The position numbers were made by a program, and so were the translations under genes. Positions 32,816 through 42,620 of a stretch of 64,000 nucleotides of DNA are shown here, in pieces. The notes under the pieces are model-generated. The model had not been told where the DNA came from, ran no database searches, and worked only from the letters and a program-made list of their open reading frames with translations. The stretch's first letter is position 1. Each line of letters starts with the position of its first letter. Origin of the DNA: Lachnoclostridium sp. UBA7215 (GTDB taxonomy: Bacteria > Bacillota > Clostridia > Lachnospirales > Lachnospiraceae); the NCBI GenBank assembly GCA_002490465.1, contig DKUB01000001.1:1-64000 (forward strand). Direction: 5' to 3'.

Positions 32816-33787
32816 ATGAACTTTCAGCATTTTGAATATATTTTAATTTTAGCAGAAGAAAAAAGTTTTTCTAAAGCTGCTGACCGGCTGTTTATGACGC
32901 AGTCCGCTCTGAGCCAGTATGTCCGCAAATTAGAAAAACAACTGAATATCACTTTATTTGACCGCAAAAACGGTCCTGTCACTCCAACGCCAGAGGGCGA
33001 ATTGTATTTGGAAGCTCTTAAAAAAACAAAGCAAAATATGCTGGATTTCACAAAACAACTCTCCGATTTAACAGAACTGCGCCTCGGCCATCTGTCTATA
33101 GGAACATCTTCATTCCGTGCGGCTAATTTGTTTCCAACGGTTATTAAAGAATTTCAAACCCGTTTTCCAGGTATCCAGCTGGATATCGTAACCGGCAATA
33201 TAAAATGGATAAAAGAAAAACTATTTTCCGGGGAAATCGACTTTGTAATTGAGAATAATCATTTTGAAAAGGAATTTTTCCACTATGAAAACCTGTATAC
33301 AGAAACCCACTATCTGGCTCTGTCAAAAAAACACCCTTTATCGGAAACCATAAAAGACTTTGCTCTTGATTATAATGAAATCCGGGACGAGCAGGAACGC
33401 CTGTTTCTTACCCCTGCGCTTCCTTTGAGTACCTGCCCGGATTTGCCATTAATCGGAGTCAAACCGGAAAATAGTTTTTACCAATGCCACAAATATATAT
33501 ATACGGAATCAGGTATCCAGCCAAATATTGTTACAACCGTTGACCAAATCGAAACTGCTTTTCGCTGGTGTGAAGCCGGTATTGCTGCTGCACTGATTCC
33601 GGATTCCCTGATTCTCCACGGCAATTTTACCAATCATCCTTCTTACTACAAGCTGAATTTACTGGCTGCCAGTCAGGAGATTGTATTTGCTGTCCGCAAA
33701 GGATGCCATATATCTGCCGCCACAAAAAAGTTTTTGGAGATATTGCGCACCCTTATTGGTTTCGGCACATGGGACCAACCCATGTAA
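32816..33787 (+). CDS. LysR-family transcription regulator
   Basis: 323-aa regulator. The N-terminal winged helix-turn-helix reads FSKAADRLFMTQSALSQYVRKLEKQL (residues about 18-43). The C-terminal periplasmic-binding-type domain (about 90-310) would bind a small effector. It is transcribed away from the AI-2E/adaptor/FtsX operon, the usual arrangement for a LysR protein and its target. The effector cannot be inferred from sequence. Its 3' end nearly meets the convergent esterase gene, with 8 bases between stops and no clear terminator. Confidence 0.93.
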   Translation: MNFQHFEYILILAEEKSFSKAADRLFMTQSALSQYVRKLEKQLNITLFDRKNGPVTPTPEGELYLEALKKTKQNMLDFTKQLSDLTELRLGHLSIGTSSFRAANLFPTVIKEFQTRFPGIQLDIVTGNIKWIKEKLFSGEIDFVIENNHFEKEFFHYENLYTETHYLALSKKHPLSETIKDFALDYNEIRDEQERLFLTPALPLSTCPDLPLIGVKPENSFYQCHKYIYTESGIQPNIVTTVDQIETAFRWCEAGIAAALIPDSLILHGNFTNHPSYYKLNLLAASQEIVFAVRKGCHISAATKKFLEILRTLIGFGTWDQPM

Positions 33788-33795
33788 ACGGATAT

Positions 33796-35148
33796 CTAAT
33801 TGTTCTGGAAAATTCTTCTGGCAAAATTGTACAGTCCGTTTTTCCACACCGAGAAATCATGACCGCCGGGCCAAACATAGTAAAAATGGTTAACTCCATT
33901 TGCCTTCAGCGCATCACTGTATTCTTTCGGACATTCATTTACAACAGTATCATTTTCACCTTTAACAATCATAAACATACTAATCGGGCGGTACTGCTCC
34001 GGTATTGTGAGCGTCTCCTTGGTAAAGAGACCAGCTTCTACATTATATGGCAGTACGCCAATCGCTGGCTCAAACGCCCCCATATAGGCAAAATCATCGA
34101 TTAATTTTATCCCCACATTGATTGCCTCACGCCCTCCCATGGACAATCCACACACCGCACGGTTATCGCGTCCCGGTTTTACAGAATAATTTGTTTCTAT
34201 AAACGGCATCAGACTGGTCTTTAACTCGTCTACTATACGGTCAAACATCGGAAACCGGCGCGGGTCCATAGGATTTGTCGGCACCTGCTCTCCTGGCAGG
34301 CTGACTACCTGGTGTGGAAGAACCATAATCATCTCTTTCGCTGTCCCCTTGGCAATCATGTTTCCAATGATTTTATCCGGCGCACCGCCCATCCATTCTC
34401 CTTCATCGCCTCCGATACCATGCAGCAGATAAGCAACCGGATACTCTTTGTTGGCATCATAGCTTGGCGGAAGAATCACTTTAGCTTTTCTCTTCGCTTC
34501 TGACACATAAGAATAATAAGTTATACTCTGTACTTCTCCATATGTAACACCGTCCTGCTTTTTATCAAAATCACCCGGTGTATCCGTGTCATTATCTATC
34601 CATGTCTTCGGTGCCGATGTCTCTGCTGCCGGTCTTAATGTCTGTCCCGGCGTTATATCCTTAAACGGCGTCTCTGTTGGCTTTGGCGTCCTTGTAGCAC
34701 TTGGCGGCTCTGATGTCGGCGCAGTTGTCGGCACCGGCGTCTCTGTAACCTGCGGGGTACTGCTTGGTACATCGGTTGCAGGAACATCTGTCTTTGACGG
34801 TAAATCTTTCGCAATGACTTTTACCTGAACAGTGCCTACTTTTTTCTTTTTTGACTTCTTTTTCTCTTTTTCATATACCGTGATTGTTGTCTTTCCGACT
34901 TTCAGTCCCTTTACTACGCCCTTTGCCGTCACAGAAGCAATCGCTTTTTTCTTTACAGTGAAAGAGTATTTTGCATTCTTCTTTTTACTAATAAACTTTA
35001 TTGTCTTCTTTTCTCCTTTTTCTAAGACAATACTTTTTGTTTTTAGTTTTGTTTTGGCCGCTGCCTTACTGCTAATCCCCGTTATTGCACTAGCTGCTAT
35101 TACAGTGGCCAAAAACAAAGCTGTCCCCTTAACAAACTCTCTCCTCAT
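33796..35148 (-). CDS. Secreted esterase with N-terminal Ig-like (Big_2) domain
   Basis: 450-aa exported protein. A signal peptide (about residues 1-31) is followed by a Lys-rich bacterial Ig-like domain (about 35-115, ending GLKVGKTTITVYE) and a Thr/Pro linker (about 120-185). The alpha/beta hydrolase domain is of the esterase D/feruloyl esterase type. The nucleophile is Ser336 in CGLSMGG, the likely oxyanion segment is LLHGIGGDEGEW, and His430 is in PGGHDFSVW. It probably removes acyl or feruloyl groups from plant polysaccharides, which is inference from the family. Confidence 0.88.
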   Translation of the reverse strand: MRREFVKGTALFLATVIAASAITGISSKAAAKTKLKTKSIVLEKGEKKTIKFISKKKNAKYSFTVKKKAIASVTAKGVVKGLKVGKTTITVYEKEKKKSKKKKVGTVQVKVIAKDLPSKTDVPATDVPSSTPQVTETPVPTTAPTSEPPSATRTPKPTETPFKDITPGQTLRPAAETSAPKTWIDNDTDTPGDFDKKQDGVTYGEVQSITYYSYVSEAKRKAKVILPPSYDANKEYPVAYLLHGIGGDEGEWMGGAPDKIIGNMIAKGTAKEMIMVLPHQVVSLPGEQVPTNPMDPRRFPMFDRIVDELKTSLMPFIETNYSVKPGRDNRAVCGLSMGGREAINVGIKLIDDFAYMGAFEPAIGVLPYNVEAGLFTKETLTIPEQYRPISMFMIVKGENDTVVNECPKEYSDALKANGVNHFYYVWPGGHDFSVWKNGLYNFARRIFQNN

Positions 35149-35328
35149 GCCTGCTTCCCCTCTCTTTATCTTTATTACATCCGCATACTTATATGTACGA
35201 TAAATATATTATACAAACAATCCATCCTTATAGCCAATTAAAAAATGTAATAATACTTATAATTTTTTTTACTTCATCTCTCTTGCTTTTCCTGTTGTTT
35301 TTTCTTATAATTAAATGGAGGAATAAAG

Positions 35329-36324
35329 ATGAGAGAAAAAAAATATTATCTGGGAGACACCTCCCGCTTTCAAAAATTATTTAAAAAAGCAAGACAACAA
35401 GAACCCGTATCGCTTGTCTTTCTTGGTGCATCTGTCACGCTCGGTTTTAAAATTCCGGAAGAAGACCAGTTCCCGGTTCGCATAAAACAGTATTTCACCG
35501 ATACTTTCCAAAATAACAGGATAAGTCTTTTTAACCTGAGTTCTCCCGGACTGCCTTCCATACATGGTCTTTATCAATGCTATCATGAAGTATCTGCATA
35601 TAATCCGGACTTAATTGTCCTTGATTATTCCATTAATGACCAGAAAAACCCGGAATTTAGAACAGCTTATGAGAGCCTTCTTGTGAAAGCGCTCTCTCTT
35701 CCTGCCAGCCCTGCTGTCATGAGTTTTTTTGTTAAAGGCCGTGGTGAGGATGGCTATACCTGTGCACCTCATATGTCCATTACGAATGAACATTACGGCG
35801 TAGCTTATGCCAATATAGGTGCACAGCTGGAAGAGGATATCCGTACGGGACTTCTTTCCTGGACGGATTATTCCTATGACGACAAACATCCCGGACCTGA
35901 GGGGCACCACTATATCGCCGAAAAAATTATTTATCTTCTCCAGGCAATGGAGACCGCTTCCCCCGTTACTCTCCCTCTGCCAAAAACACCATTGTTCGGA
36001 AACAATCTGGCACAACTGACATTTTTAGAAAAACCATGGATCAGCAACTGCCAAAGCTTTCCATCATCTGTTGAATTTACACTGACATGCCGCACACTAT
36101 TTATCTCCTACATGGTTGACACCACTCCAAATATGGGACAGCTTTCTATGGAAATTGACGGTGTTTATGCCTTTACCCTGGATGCCTACCGCATCCATGA
36201 GTGGAACCACCCTGCTTACAAAGTCCAGCCATTAAGTGAAAAAAAAGAACCCCACAAAATCCGTCTTTATCCGGATTCTGCGGGGCATACTGTATTTTAT
36301 TTACTTGCACTTGGATATCATTAA
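35329..36324 (+). CDS. SGNH/GDSL hydrolase, 331 aa
   Basis: SGNH-fold esterase with block I FLGASVTLG (catalytic Ser35), a block III-like segment DYSINDQKNPEF, and the block V Asp/His pair in DDKHPGPEGHH. A C-terminal beta-rich extension of about 110 residues may be an accessory domain. No signal peptide is seen, although a GGAGG seven bases upstream firmly supports the ATG. It may deacylate oligosaccharides, complementing the adjacent secreted esterase. Its stop overlaps the stop of the convergent purine gene. Confidence 0.85.
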   Translation: MREKKYYLGDTSRFQKLFKKARQQEPVSLVFLGASVTLGFKIPEEDQFPVRIKQYFTDTFQNNRISLFNLSSPGLPSIHGLYQCYHEVSAYNPDLIVLDYSINDQKNPEFRTAYESLLVKALSLPASPAVMSFFVKGRGEDGYTCAPHMSITNEHYGVAYANIGAQLEEDIRTGLLSWTDYSYDDKHPGPEGHHYIAEKIIYLLQAMETASPVTLPLPKTPLFGNNLAQLTFLEKPWISNCQSFPSSVEFTLTCRTLFISYMVDTTPNMGQLSMEIDGVYAFTLDAYRIHEWNHPAYKVQPLSEKKEPHKIRLYPDSAGHTVFYLLALGYH

Positions 36325-37499
36325 TGATGGAACAGGCGGATTCCTGTAAAACTCATTGCCATACCATGCTTATTGCAGGCATCAATCACATCCTGGTCAC
36401 GAATGGAGCCGCCCGGCTGTGCAATATATTTTACGCCGCTTCGAAAAGCGCGCTCTACGTTATCACTGAACGGGAAGAAGGCATCTGAACCAAGGGTGAC
36501 ATCCTTTGCATACCCTTTCAGCCAGTTCTGTTTTTCTTCCTTTGTGAAAACAGGCGGTTTCTCTGTAAATACTTTCTCCCACTCCCCGTCAGCCAATACA
36601 TCCATATAGTCCTCGCCAATATATAAGTCAATGGCATTGTCACGGTCTGCACGCTTCATATCATCTTTAAATGGAAGCTGTAAAACCTTCGGAGACTGGC
36701 GGAGCAGCCAGTTATCTGCTTTATTTCCGGCCAGACGGGTACAGTGGATGCGCGACTGCTGCCCGGCGCCTATTCCAATTGCCTGGCCATTTTTTACAAA
36801 ACAAACGGAATTAGACTGGGTGTATTTAAGCGTAATCATAGCGATTGCCATATCCATTTTTGCTGATTCCGGGATATCTTTATTTTCTGTTACTATATTG
36901 TCAAAAAAGTCTTTATCCATTTTGAGTTCATTGCGTCCCTGTTCAAACGTGATGCCAAATACTTCTTTATGCTCAATCGGGTCCGGTTCATAATCGGCAT
37001 CAATCTGAATAATGGCATAGGCACCTTTTTTCTTTTCTTTTAATATTTCCAGTGCCTCCGGCTCGTACCCCGGCGCAATGATACCATCTGAAAACTCTCT
37101 CTTTATCATCTTTGCCGTACATACGTCACAGATATCCGAAAGAGCAATAAAATCTCCATAAGAAGACATACGGTCTGCTCCGCGCGCCCTGGCATAGGCA
37201 GCCGCAAGAGGCGTCAGTTCTCCTAAATCGTCTACCCAGTAGATTTTTGCTTCCGTCTCCGTCAACGGGATTCCCACTGCTGCTCCCGCAGGAGAAACAT
37301 GTTTAAAAGATGTCGCTGCCGGAAGGCCTGTCGCCTGCTTTAACTCCCTTACAAGCTGCCAGCCATTAAAAGCATCCAGAAAATTAATATATCCGGGTTT
37401 ACCATTGTGCACCTGAATTGGCAGTTCGCCCTTTTCACTGTAAATTCTTGATGGCTTCTGATTCGGGTTACAACCGTATTTTAATTCCAATTCTTTCAT
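36321..37499 (-). CDS. AICAR transformylase (stand-alone formyltransferase of IMP synthesis)
   Basis: 392-aa enzyme that formylates AICAR with 10-formyl-THF, the ninth step of de novo purine synthesis. It corresponds to the C-terminal half of bifunctional PurH: KYGCNPNQKP, TSFKHVSPAGAAVG, the catalytic Lys-His region, QSNSVCFVKNGQAIGIGAGQQSR, and FFPFSDNVERA. The IMP cyclohydrolase domain of normal PurH is missing and is supplied by the gene just upstream. The pair is spaced by 15 bases and reads in one operon. Confidence 0.93.
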   Translation of the reverse strand: MKELELKYGCNPNQKPSRIYSEKGELPIQVHNGKPGYINFLDAFNGWQLVRELKQATGLPAATSFKHVSPAGAAVGIPLTETEAKIYWVDDLGELTPLAAAYARARGADRMSSYGDFIALSDICDVCTAKMIKREFSDGIIAPGYEPEALEILKEKKKGAYAIIQIDADYEPDPIEHKEVFGITFEQGRNELKMDKDFFDNIVTENKDIPESAKMDMAIAMITLKYTQSNSVCFVKNGQAIGIGAGQQSRIHCTRLAGNKADNWLLRQSPKVLQLPFKDDMKRADRDNAIDLYIGEDYMDVLADGEWEKVFTEKPPVFTKEEKQNWLKGYAKDVTLGSDAFFPFSDNVERAFRSGVKYIAQPGGSIRDQDVIDACNKHGMAMSFTGIRLFHH

Positions 37500-37514
37500 A
37501 TCTTGCCTCCATCA

Positions 37515-38228
37515 TTATTCATTTTTATTTACAATTTTCGATGTATATTCTCCGCTTTGAATGTCTATGTAACGGACAAAAAGCGATACTTTATTGTCTT
37601 CATTCAAGCTGTTCCAAAGCATATCGGTAAAGGCGTCTATATCATCCATTGTGCCTACCAGTTTAGGTTCTCCCTCAAAACTCGGCAGCGGGTTTCCATC
37701 TCCCTGATAGGTATGGATAAAATGTCCCTCACCGGCCACCGGATTGCTGTATGCAAATGTATAGCGGCTGCAGGCATCCGGATTTCCATTATTACTTTTC
37801 AAAATAGACATGGCATAGCTGTATGTACCATTTTCCAAATGCATGATACCACTGATACGCGGTGTGTAATTAGGCGCGTCCGGCTCAAATTCACGGGTGC
37901 GAAGCGCCTGTTCAAAAGTCTGCTGCCTGTCCATGCACTCATAAATCGTATCGGTCTGGTCGCCGTTTGTCACTATCGTCTTATTTCCCAGTACGCGGAC
38001 CGGTGCATAGATAATAAGACTTGGATCAGTGAGCTTAGAGGGGTCAAAAGCCTGGGTACGGATTCCCTCACCCTCTTCCACAAATACCCGGTTCCGGCTG
38101 TTCTCGCTCCGTCCCATAATAAAATAGGCAGTAACGGCATATTTGCCATTGGGGGATTTGCCGATAATAATTCCCCTGCCCGGATACGTGTTGTTTTTCA
38201 AGTCGTTTTCCAATGTGATTTTCTGCAT
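37515..38228 (-). CDS. IMP cyclohydrolase, PurO-like (archaeal-type family)
   Basis: 237-aa enzyme closing the last ring of IMP from FAICAR. It belongs to the IMP_cyclohyd family typified by archaeal PurO, unrelated to the PurH cyclohydrolase domain. Family segments include TYPGRGIIIGKSPNGKY, YFIMGRSENSRNRVF, TNGDQTDTIYE, and FTYAYSNP-like TFAYSNPVAGEG. The ATG at 38228 has GAGG six bases before it; earlier ATGs add an unlikely extension. It precedes the AICAR transformylase, so together they replace bifunctional PurH. Confidence 0.9.
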   Translation of the reverse strand: MQKITLENDLKNNTYPGRGIIIGKSPNGKYAVTAYFIMGRSENSRNRVFVEEGEGIRTQAFDPSKLTDPSLIIYAPVRVLGNKTIVTNGDQTDTIYECMDRQQTFEQALRTREFEPDAPNYTPRISGIMHLENGTYSYAMSILKSNNGNPDACSRYTFAYSNPVAGEGHFIHTYQGDGNPLPSFEGEPKLVGTMDDIDAFTDMLWNSLNEDNKVSLFVRYIDIQSGEYTSKIVNKNE

Positions 38229-38317
38229 ACTATTCCTCATTTCTGGTATTTGTTTTTGCTCCCCTGTCAATAGGATAATCTATCTGTTTGAAAAAAGCAA
38301 GAAAATAATACGACTGC

Positions 38318-39316
38318 CTAAAGCAATATTCCAAACTTTATCTGAATCCTCTGTATACGCTGTAAGATGCCATCCCCAAAGACAAAGGCACACAGTGCCG
38401 CCCCGCCTGCATGGGCTGCATCATAGGGCAGTCCCGTCAAATAAAGAGTCCTTAAGGCATCCAGGCTTATAACCTGTGCACCGTCCACCGGTGATGTGCT
38501 CATTAACATGGCAGAAAAGTTCATAATCCCGCCATACAATAAAAGGGACGAAAAAAATGTAAATAGCGTAACCGTCAGCACATCTGCCGGAAGACGCCTG
38601 CGCTGGACAAAACCACCTGCTACCATACCCGCAAATCCCCACGCATACACACGCCATCCAAAAAAGCTCTCGTCCCGTCTTCCGGCGAATAAGAAAATGA
38701 GATATCCCACTGTCAAAAAGGCGAGAATACACAGGAGTGGACCGGCAACCGCACGAAATGTCTGGTTCTTTTGGAGAGACAGACGTTCTGCCAATGACTG
38801 CTTCACCATGCGGTTTCTTCTCTCAGTCCGGTTAAAAAACAATCCCGACAGATAGCCGATAAGCCCCCACGCAAACATCTGCCATGGCGTCCATGGACCC
38901 TGACCGTCAAAAAAATTGCACAAAAAACGGCTGAGTGCCCCGATTAAAAATCCCGCCTCCGGCCCAAGCCCGATTCCTGAGAGCACAACGAATGTTGTTC
39001 CGGCATGAAGCGGAACCGTGTGCGCACATATCTCATTGGCACAGGTGGTCAGCGCCGTCATTGATGCCAGCAGCACAACCTCCCTTGCCCGCGGGCGCCT
39101 TCTCTCAAAATTATAGACAAAGGCTGCAACAAGGCAGCTAAGCATAAGCAGACTAAAAACAAGATAATGTCTGTTCTGAAACAGATAAAAGAACAGAAAC
39201 AACAGTCCCGGCAGCAGCACAGCCAAAACCCCCATTGTCTTCTTTCTTCTCCTGTCCTTTTCTTTAAGGAAAGACTCCCAGTCAAAATTCCTGTCCGGTG
39301 TCCGGCTCAAAAGCAT
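38318..39316 (-). CDS. ECF transporter S component (substrate-binding)
   Basis: 332-aa membrane protein with about eight hydrophobic helices. The S-component pattern is visible in VLLASMTALTTCANE, GIGLGPEAGFLIGALS and GPWTPWQMFAWGLIGYLSGL. Its first helices (about residues 28-45 and 50-65) come before the core. The operon context with EcfT, duplicated EcfA and a DUF4430 protein points to a vitamin, possibly cobalamin; this is inference. The start is uncertain: the ATG at 39316 overlaps the ATPase gene by 35 bases, and an ATG at about 39238 is another candidate. Confidence 0.8.
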   Translation of the reverse strand: MLLSRTPDRNFDWESFLKEKDRRRKKTMGVLAVLLPGLLFLFFYLFQNRHYLVFSLLMLSCLVAAFVYNFERRRPRAREVVLLASMTALTTCANEICAHTVPLHAGTTFVVLSGIGLGPEAGFLIGALSRFLCNFFDGQGPWTPWQMFAWGLIGYLSGLFFNRTERRNRMVKQSLAERLSLQKNQTFRAVAGPLLCILAFLTVGYLIFLFAGRRDESFFGWRVYAWGFAGMVAGGFVQRRRLPADVLTVTLFTFFSSLLLYGGIMNFSAMLMSTSPVDGAQVISLDALRTLYLTGLPYDAAHAGGAALCAFVFGDGILQRIQRIQIKFGILL

Positions 39317-40997
39317 CCTCCTCCCCATCCAAAATCTGTTCCACAATATCCCTGCACAGCAGACAATCCGGTAAAATCCCCTCTGCCATACGCGCTGCCG
39401 CCGTTGTATAGAAGGTATTTCCGGCAAAAAACTCCCGGACCGGTCCCTCACTAATCAGAACCCCGTCAAATAAAAGCCCGCAATGGGTGGCATTTGCGGC
39501 GCAGAACTCCAAATCATGGCTGGCCATTACGATAGTCATTCCCCCTTTGCGAAGTTTTTGGAATAGTTGTGACAGCTTATTTTTAAACGCTGCATCCAGT
39601 CCTTTTGTCGGCTCATCCAATAAGAGAATTTCCGGACGGCGCAGAAGAATTTTCCCAAGCGCAAGACGCTGTTTTTCCCCACCGCTGAGATCCATCGGAT
39701 TACTCTCTTCCAGACCGTCAAGCTCAAGAAAGTGAAGCATACGCCCTGTCTCTTTTTTTATCTCCTCAGCCGGTACCTCCCCATCCAGTACTGCCATCAA
39801 TTCTTCTTCCACAGCGACCTCTGTAAAAAGACTCTGCGGATTCTGGGCGAGATATAATGTTTTTCCCCGCCGCATCACCTTGCCGCGGCTGCCCTTTGCA
39901 TAAACACCCGATAAAAGCTTTAATGCCGTTGTTTTCCCGGAACCATTCCCCCCAAGAATGGCAAAAAAACTGCCCCTGGGAACAGAAATTGAAAAATTGT
40001 CAAGAATACGTTTCCCCTTTGTGTAGGAATAAGAAATATCCCTCCCCTCAAGTATGGTCCCGCCATACTTGAGGGGTTCTGTAAAACCATCCTTTTTGGG
40101 ATGAGAGATCTGCCTGTCTCCCGCCTGCGTCTGTATATTTGCGCGCAGCCACTCACGTCCCTCTTTTACGGAGACCGGGCACGGAAATTCTTCTTTTTTC
40201 GTCCGGACAGATACACTGACACGGACAGCCACAGGCAGCGCATCCCTTACGGGAAGAGGTCCCTTTAACTTACTTTCAGACTGGGCTAAAAGCTGCGCAC
40301 TCTGTGCCGTTCTGCCATCTGCTATAATCCTGCCCTCATGCATAAAAAGAACCCTGTCTGCCAGTGGAAGTGCCTCTTCCAGCCGCTGTTCAGACAGGAT
40401 CATAGCCATGCCGAAATCCTGATTCAACCGGGTTAGAGTCTGCAAAAAACGATTGGCCGAGAGCGGGTCCATCTGTGCCGTCGGCTCATCTAAAATAAGC
40501 AGGTCCGGCTTCATAACAAGCACAGACGCCAGATTCAAAAGCTGCTTCTGACCGCCGGAAAGTTCCTCCACCGGCCGACGGAACAGGGCACTCATACCTA
40601 AATACTCAGACATTTCAGCCGTTCTCCTGCGAATTTCACCGCTGGAAACTCCCATATTTTCAAGTCCAAAAGCCAGTTCATGCCACACCGTGTCTGTGAC
40701 AATCTGAGCATCCGGCTCCTGTCCTACAAACCCGATACGGCGTACCGCCTCCCTGTCATCCATTGTCTCCAAATCCATACCATCAAAAGATATTGTCCCG
40801 CTTCCGCTTCCAAAGGGAATCTGATTTTTCTTCATATGACGAAGCAGTGTACTCTTCCCGCAGCCGGACTGTCCGCATAAGATTACAATTTCTGAGGGAA
40901 AAACAGAAAGGGATATATCATGAATTACCGGTTCGCTGGCTGCCGGATAACAAAAAGAAACCTGATTCAATTCAATCATCGGTTTTTTATCACTCAT
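39282..40997 (-). CDS. ECF transporter duplicated ATPase (EcfA-EcfA' fusion)
   Basis: 571-aa protein with two complete ABC ATPase domains in one chain. The first has Walker A GQSGCGKST, signature LSGGQKQ and Walker B LLILDEPTAQMD. The second has Walker A GGNGSGKTT, signature LSGGEKQR and Walker B ILLLDEPTKGLD. They are joined by a linker around residues 240-310. It powers the ECF transporter through EcfT. It overlaps ecfT by four bases and the S-component gene by about 35, so all are coupled. Confidence 0.94.
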   Translation of the reverse strand: MSDKKPMIELNQVSFCYPAASEPVIHDISLSVFPSEIVILCGQSGCGKSTLLRHMKKNQIPFGSGSGTISFDGMDLETMDDREAVRRIGFVGQEPDAQIVTDTVWHELAFGLENMGVSSGEIRRRTAEMSEYLGMSALFRRPVEELSGGQKQLLNLASVLVMKPDLLILDEPTAQMDPLSANRFLQTLTRLNQDFGMAMILSEQRLEEALPLADRVLFMHEGRIIADGRTAQSAQLLAQSESKLKGPLPVRDALPVAVRVSVSVRTKKEEFPCPVSVKEGREWLRANIQTQAGDRQISHPKKDGFTEPLKYGGTILEGRDISYSYTKGKRILDNFSISVPRGSFFAILGGNGSGKTTALKLLSGVYAKGSRGKVMRRGKTLYLAQNPQSLFTEVAVEEELMAVLDGEVPAEEIKKETGRMLHFLELDGLEESNPMDLSGGEKQRLALGKILLRRPEILLLDEPTKGLDAAFKNKLSQLFQKLRKGGMTIVMASHDLEFCAANATHCGLLFDGVLISEGPVREFFAGNTFYTTAAARMAEGILPDCLLCRDIVEQILDGEEDAFEPDTGQEF

Positions 40998-41869
40998 ATG
41001 CTTCTCTTCCTTCCTAAAAGCGGCATGAATCCTGCCAACAAAAACGCCGCTGTCCCGACTGCTCCCATCCTGCTCATTTCCGCCATTCGAAACGCCGGGA
41101 AGTAGGCCGTCTCAAAACAGCCTTTCCCCACCATAAAAATGGACAGACCAAATAACGCCAACAGCAAAATACCGATAACTCTGTCCTCCCTTCTGATCCG
41201 GAACAAATGAAAACTGGTTCTGCGCCCCGTACCATATCCCCTTGACTCCATAGAAAGGGACGTTTCTACCGCACTCTCCAATGACCATGAAATCAGAACA
41301 GACAATTCTCTTCCATATTGTTTACACCGTGCCGGGATACCAAAAAGAAATTTTTCCATATCCGGTCCAGGAAGCAAAAGTCCCCTTTGTGCCTCATGAA
41401 TTTCCCAAAAACGAGTGCGAAGAAGCGGAATCATACGAAAGACCATAGATACAAGAAGCCCCAATGTCGGAAACAGTCTGCCAAATAAAAACATCAGCTT
41501 TTCGCCATCCAATAACTGTCCTGCAACCTGAAACCACAAAAATACCGCCGCAAGCATCAGGCTCATCACAATGCCGTAACCGACACTTTCTAATGTGACA
41601 GCCTGAGAATTAACATAAAAAAGGGGCGTTATGCCATGATGGGAAAACAATGGCAGAATGCCCGCTGAGAACAAAAATACCGGTAAAAACAGCCACAACA
41701 GGGACTTCCATATCTTTCGTCCACAAAAAACGCTCCCCACTGCGACCGCAATAAGCAGGGATACAACAATTAATACCGGATTCCATGTCAATACTGTTAC
41801 CAGCATCCCGCCGGCAAAATACAGTAACAATACATAGGGGTGCCAGCGAGTAATATCAATCCAGTTCAT
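40994..41869 (-). CDS. ECF transporter T component
   Basis: 291-aa membrane protein linking the ATPases to the S component. Several hydrophobic helices form the N-terminal half. The coupling-helix motifs with Ala/Gly-Arg signatures appear as MESRGYGTGRRTSF and an earlier EAQRGLLLPG. GGAGG ten bases before the ATG at 41869 supports this start over one nine codons upstream. It overlaps the DUF4430 gene by 14 bases and the ATPase gene by four. Confidence 0.92.
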   Translation of the reverse strand: MNWIDITRWHPYVLLLYFAGGMLVTVLTWNPVLIVVSLLIAVAVGSVFCGRKIWKSLLWLFLPVFLFSAGILPLFSHHGITPLFYVNSQAVTLESVGYGIVMSLMLAAVFLWFQVAGQLLDGEKLMFLFGRLFPTLGLLVSMVFRMIPLLRTRFWEIHEAQRGLLLPGPDMEKFLFGIPARCKQYGRELSVLISWSLESAVETSLSMESRGYGTGRRTSFHLFRIRREDRVIGILLLALFGLSIFMVGKGCFETAYFPAFRMAEMSRMGAVGTAAFLLAGFMPLLGRKRSI

Positions 41870-42620
41870 TACATGTATACCTCCACAAAATGGCATCCCC
41901 CTCTGATAATAAAAAGCTGGATGCGCCCAATTCCGGTCTCTTACCGTTTACACTATAAAGCCATCCGCTGTTATCCCCGGCATCCATTTCATAGAGATGG
42001 GCAATCCCCCGAACATAATAGCTTCCATACATGGGAGTATATTCGGAATCAATCGCAATTCCTTCTGCCTGGCACACATCGGCAAGTACCTGATATGCAT
42101 TTGTCCCCTTCTTCACAGTAATATTTCTCTTTTCAAGTATCACACCGTTTTCCGGCACATACTCCAGTTTGTCGGCCGCTATCTTATCCTTGTTTGAAAG
42201 AATGGAATCACACCGTATTTCTATACTGCACTGTATGATATCCGAATGTTTCTCTGTTGGCCGGGGTGTTGACTTTATCTTTTTTCCGGCTTTTGCCGTC
42301 GCCTTTGGAACTGTCGTCTGTTTTGGTGCGTTCTTAGGACTTCTTTCTGTTTGTGCAGGCTTTTGATTTGATGGTTTCTTCTTCCGGGAAGGAATCTTCT
42401 CTTTTTTGCTGTCCGGTTCCCGTGTTGTCTCTATATTCGCTGAAACTGCGCTTTTGCTTGATTCTACATGCGTAGTTTCATTAGGCATTATCTGCGTTAA
42501 AATCTCCTGCCCTTCTCTTTCATACTCCTGTACAGACTGTATGTTCAGGCGGCTGACTCCAATGACAAGTAATACCAGAATAATTCCTGCCAACAGAATT
42601 GATTTTAATTTTTTATTCAT
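41856..42620 (-). CDS. DUF4430 (transcobalamin-like) surface protein
   Basis: 254-aa protein with one N-terminal membrane helix (about residues 8-24), a long Lys/Pro/Thr-rich extracellular linker (about 50-125) and a C-terminal DUF4430 domain (about 130-254) with GDNSGWLYSVNGKRP and DAILWRYT. Such domains resemble the cap of vitamin B12-binding transcobalamin. Its location directly before EcfT suggests it captures the vitamin for the ECF transporter. The substrate is inferred only from the domain type. Confidence 0.85.
   Translation of the reverse strand: MNKKLKSILLAGIILVLLVIGVSRLNIQSVQEYEREGQEILTQIMPNETTHVESSKSAVSANIETTREPDSKKEKIPSRKKKPSNQKPAQTERSPKNAPKQTTVPKATAKAGKKIKSTPRPTEKHSDIIQCSIEIRCDSILSNKDKIAADKLEYVPENGVILEKRNITVKKGTNAYQVLADVCQAEGIAIDSEYTPMYGSYYVRGIAHLYEMDAGDNSGWLYSVNGKRPELGASSFLLSEGDAILWRYTCNELD

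Noticed and set aside
37503..38273. 256-aa plus-strand open frame
   Set aside because: Exact antisense shadow of the IMP cyclohydrolase gene.
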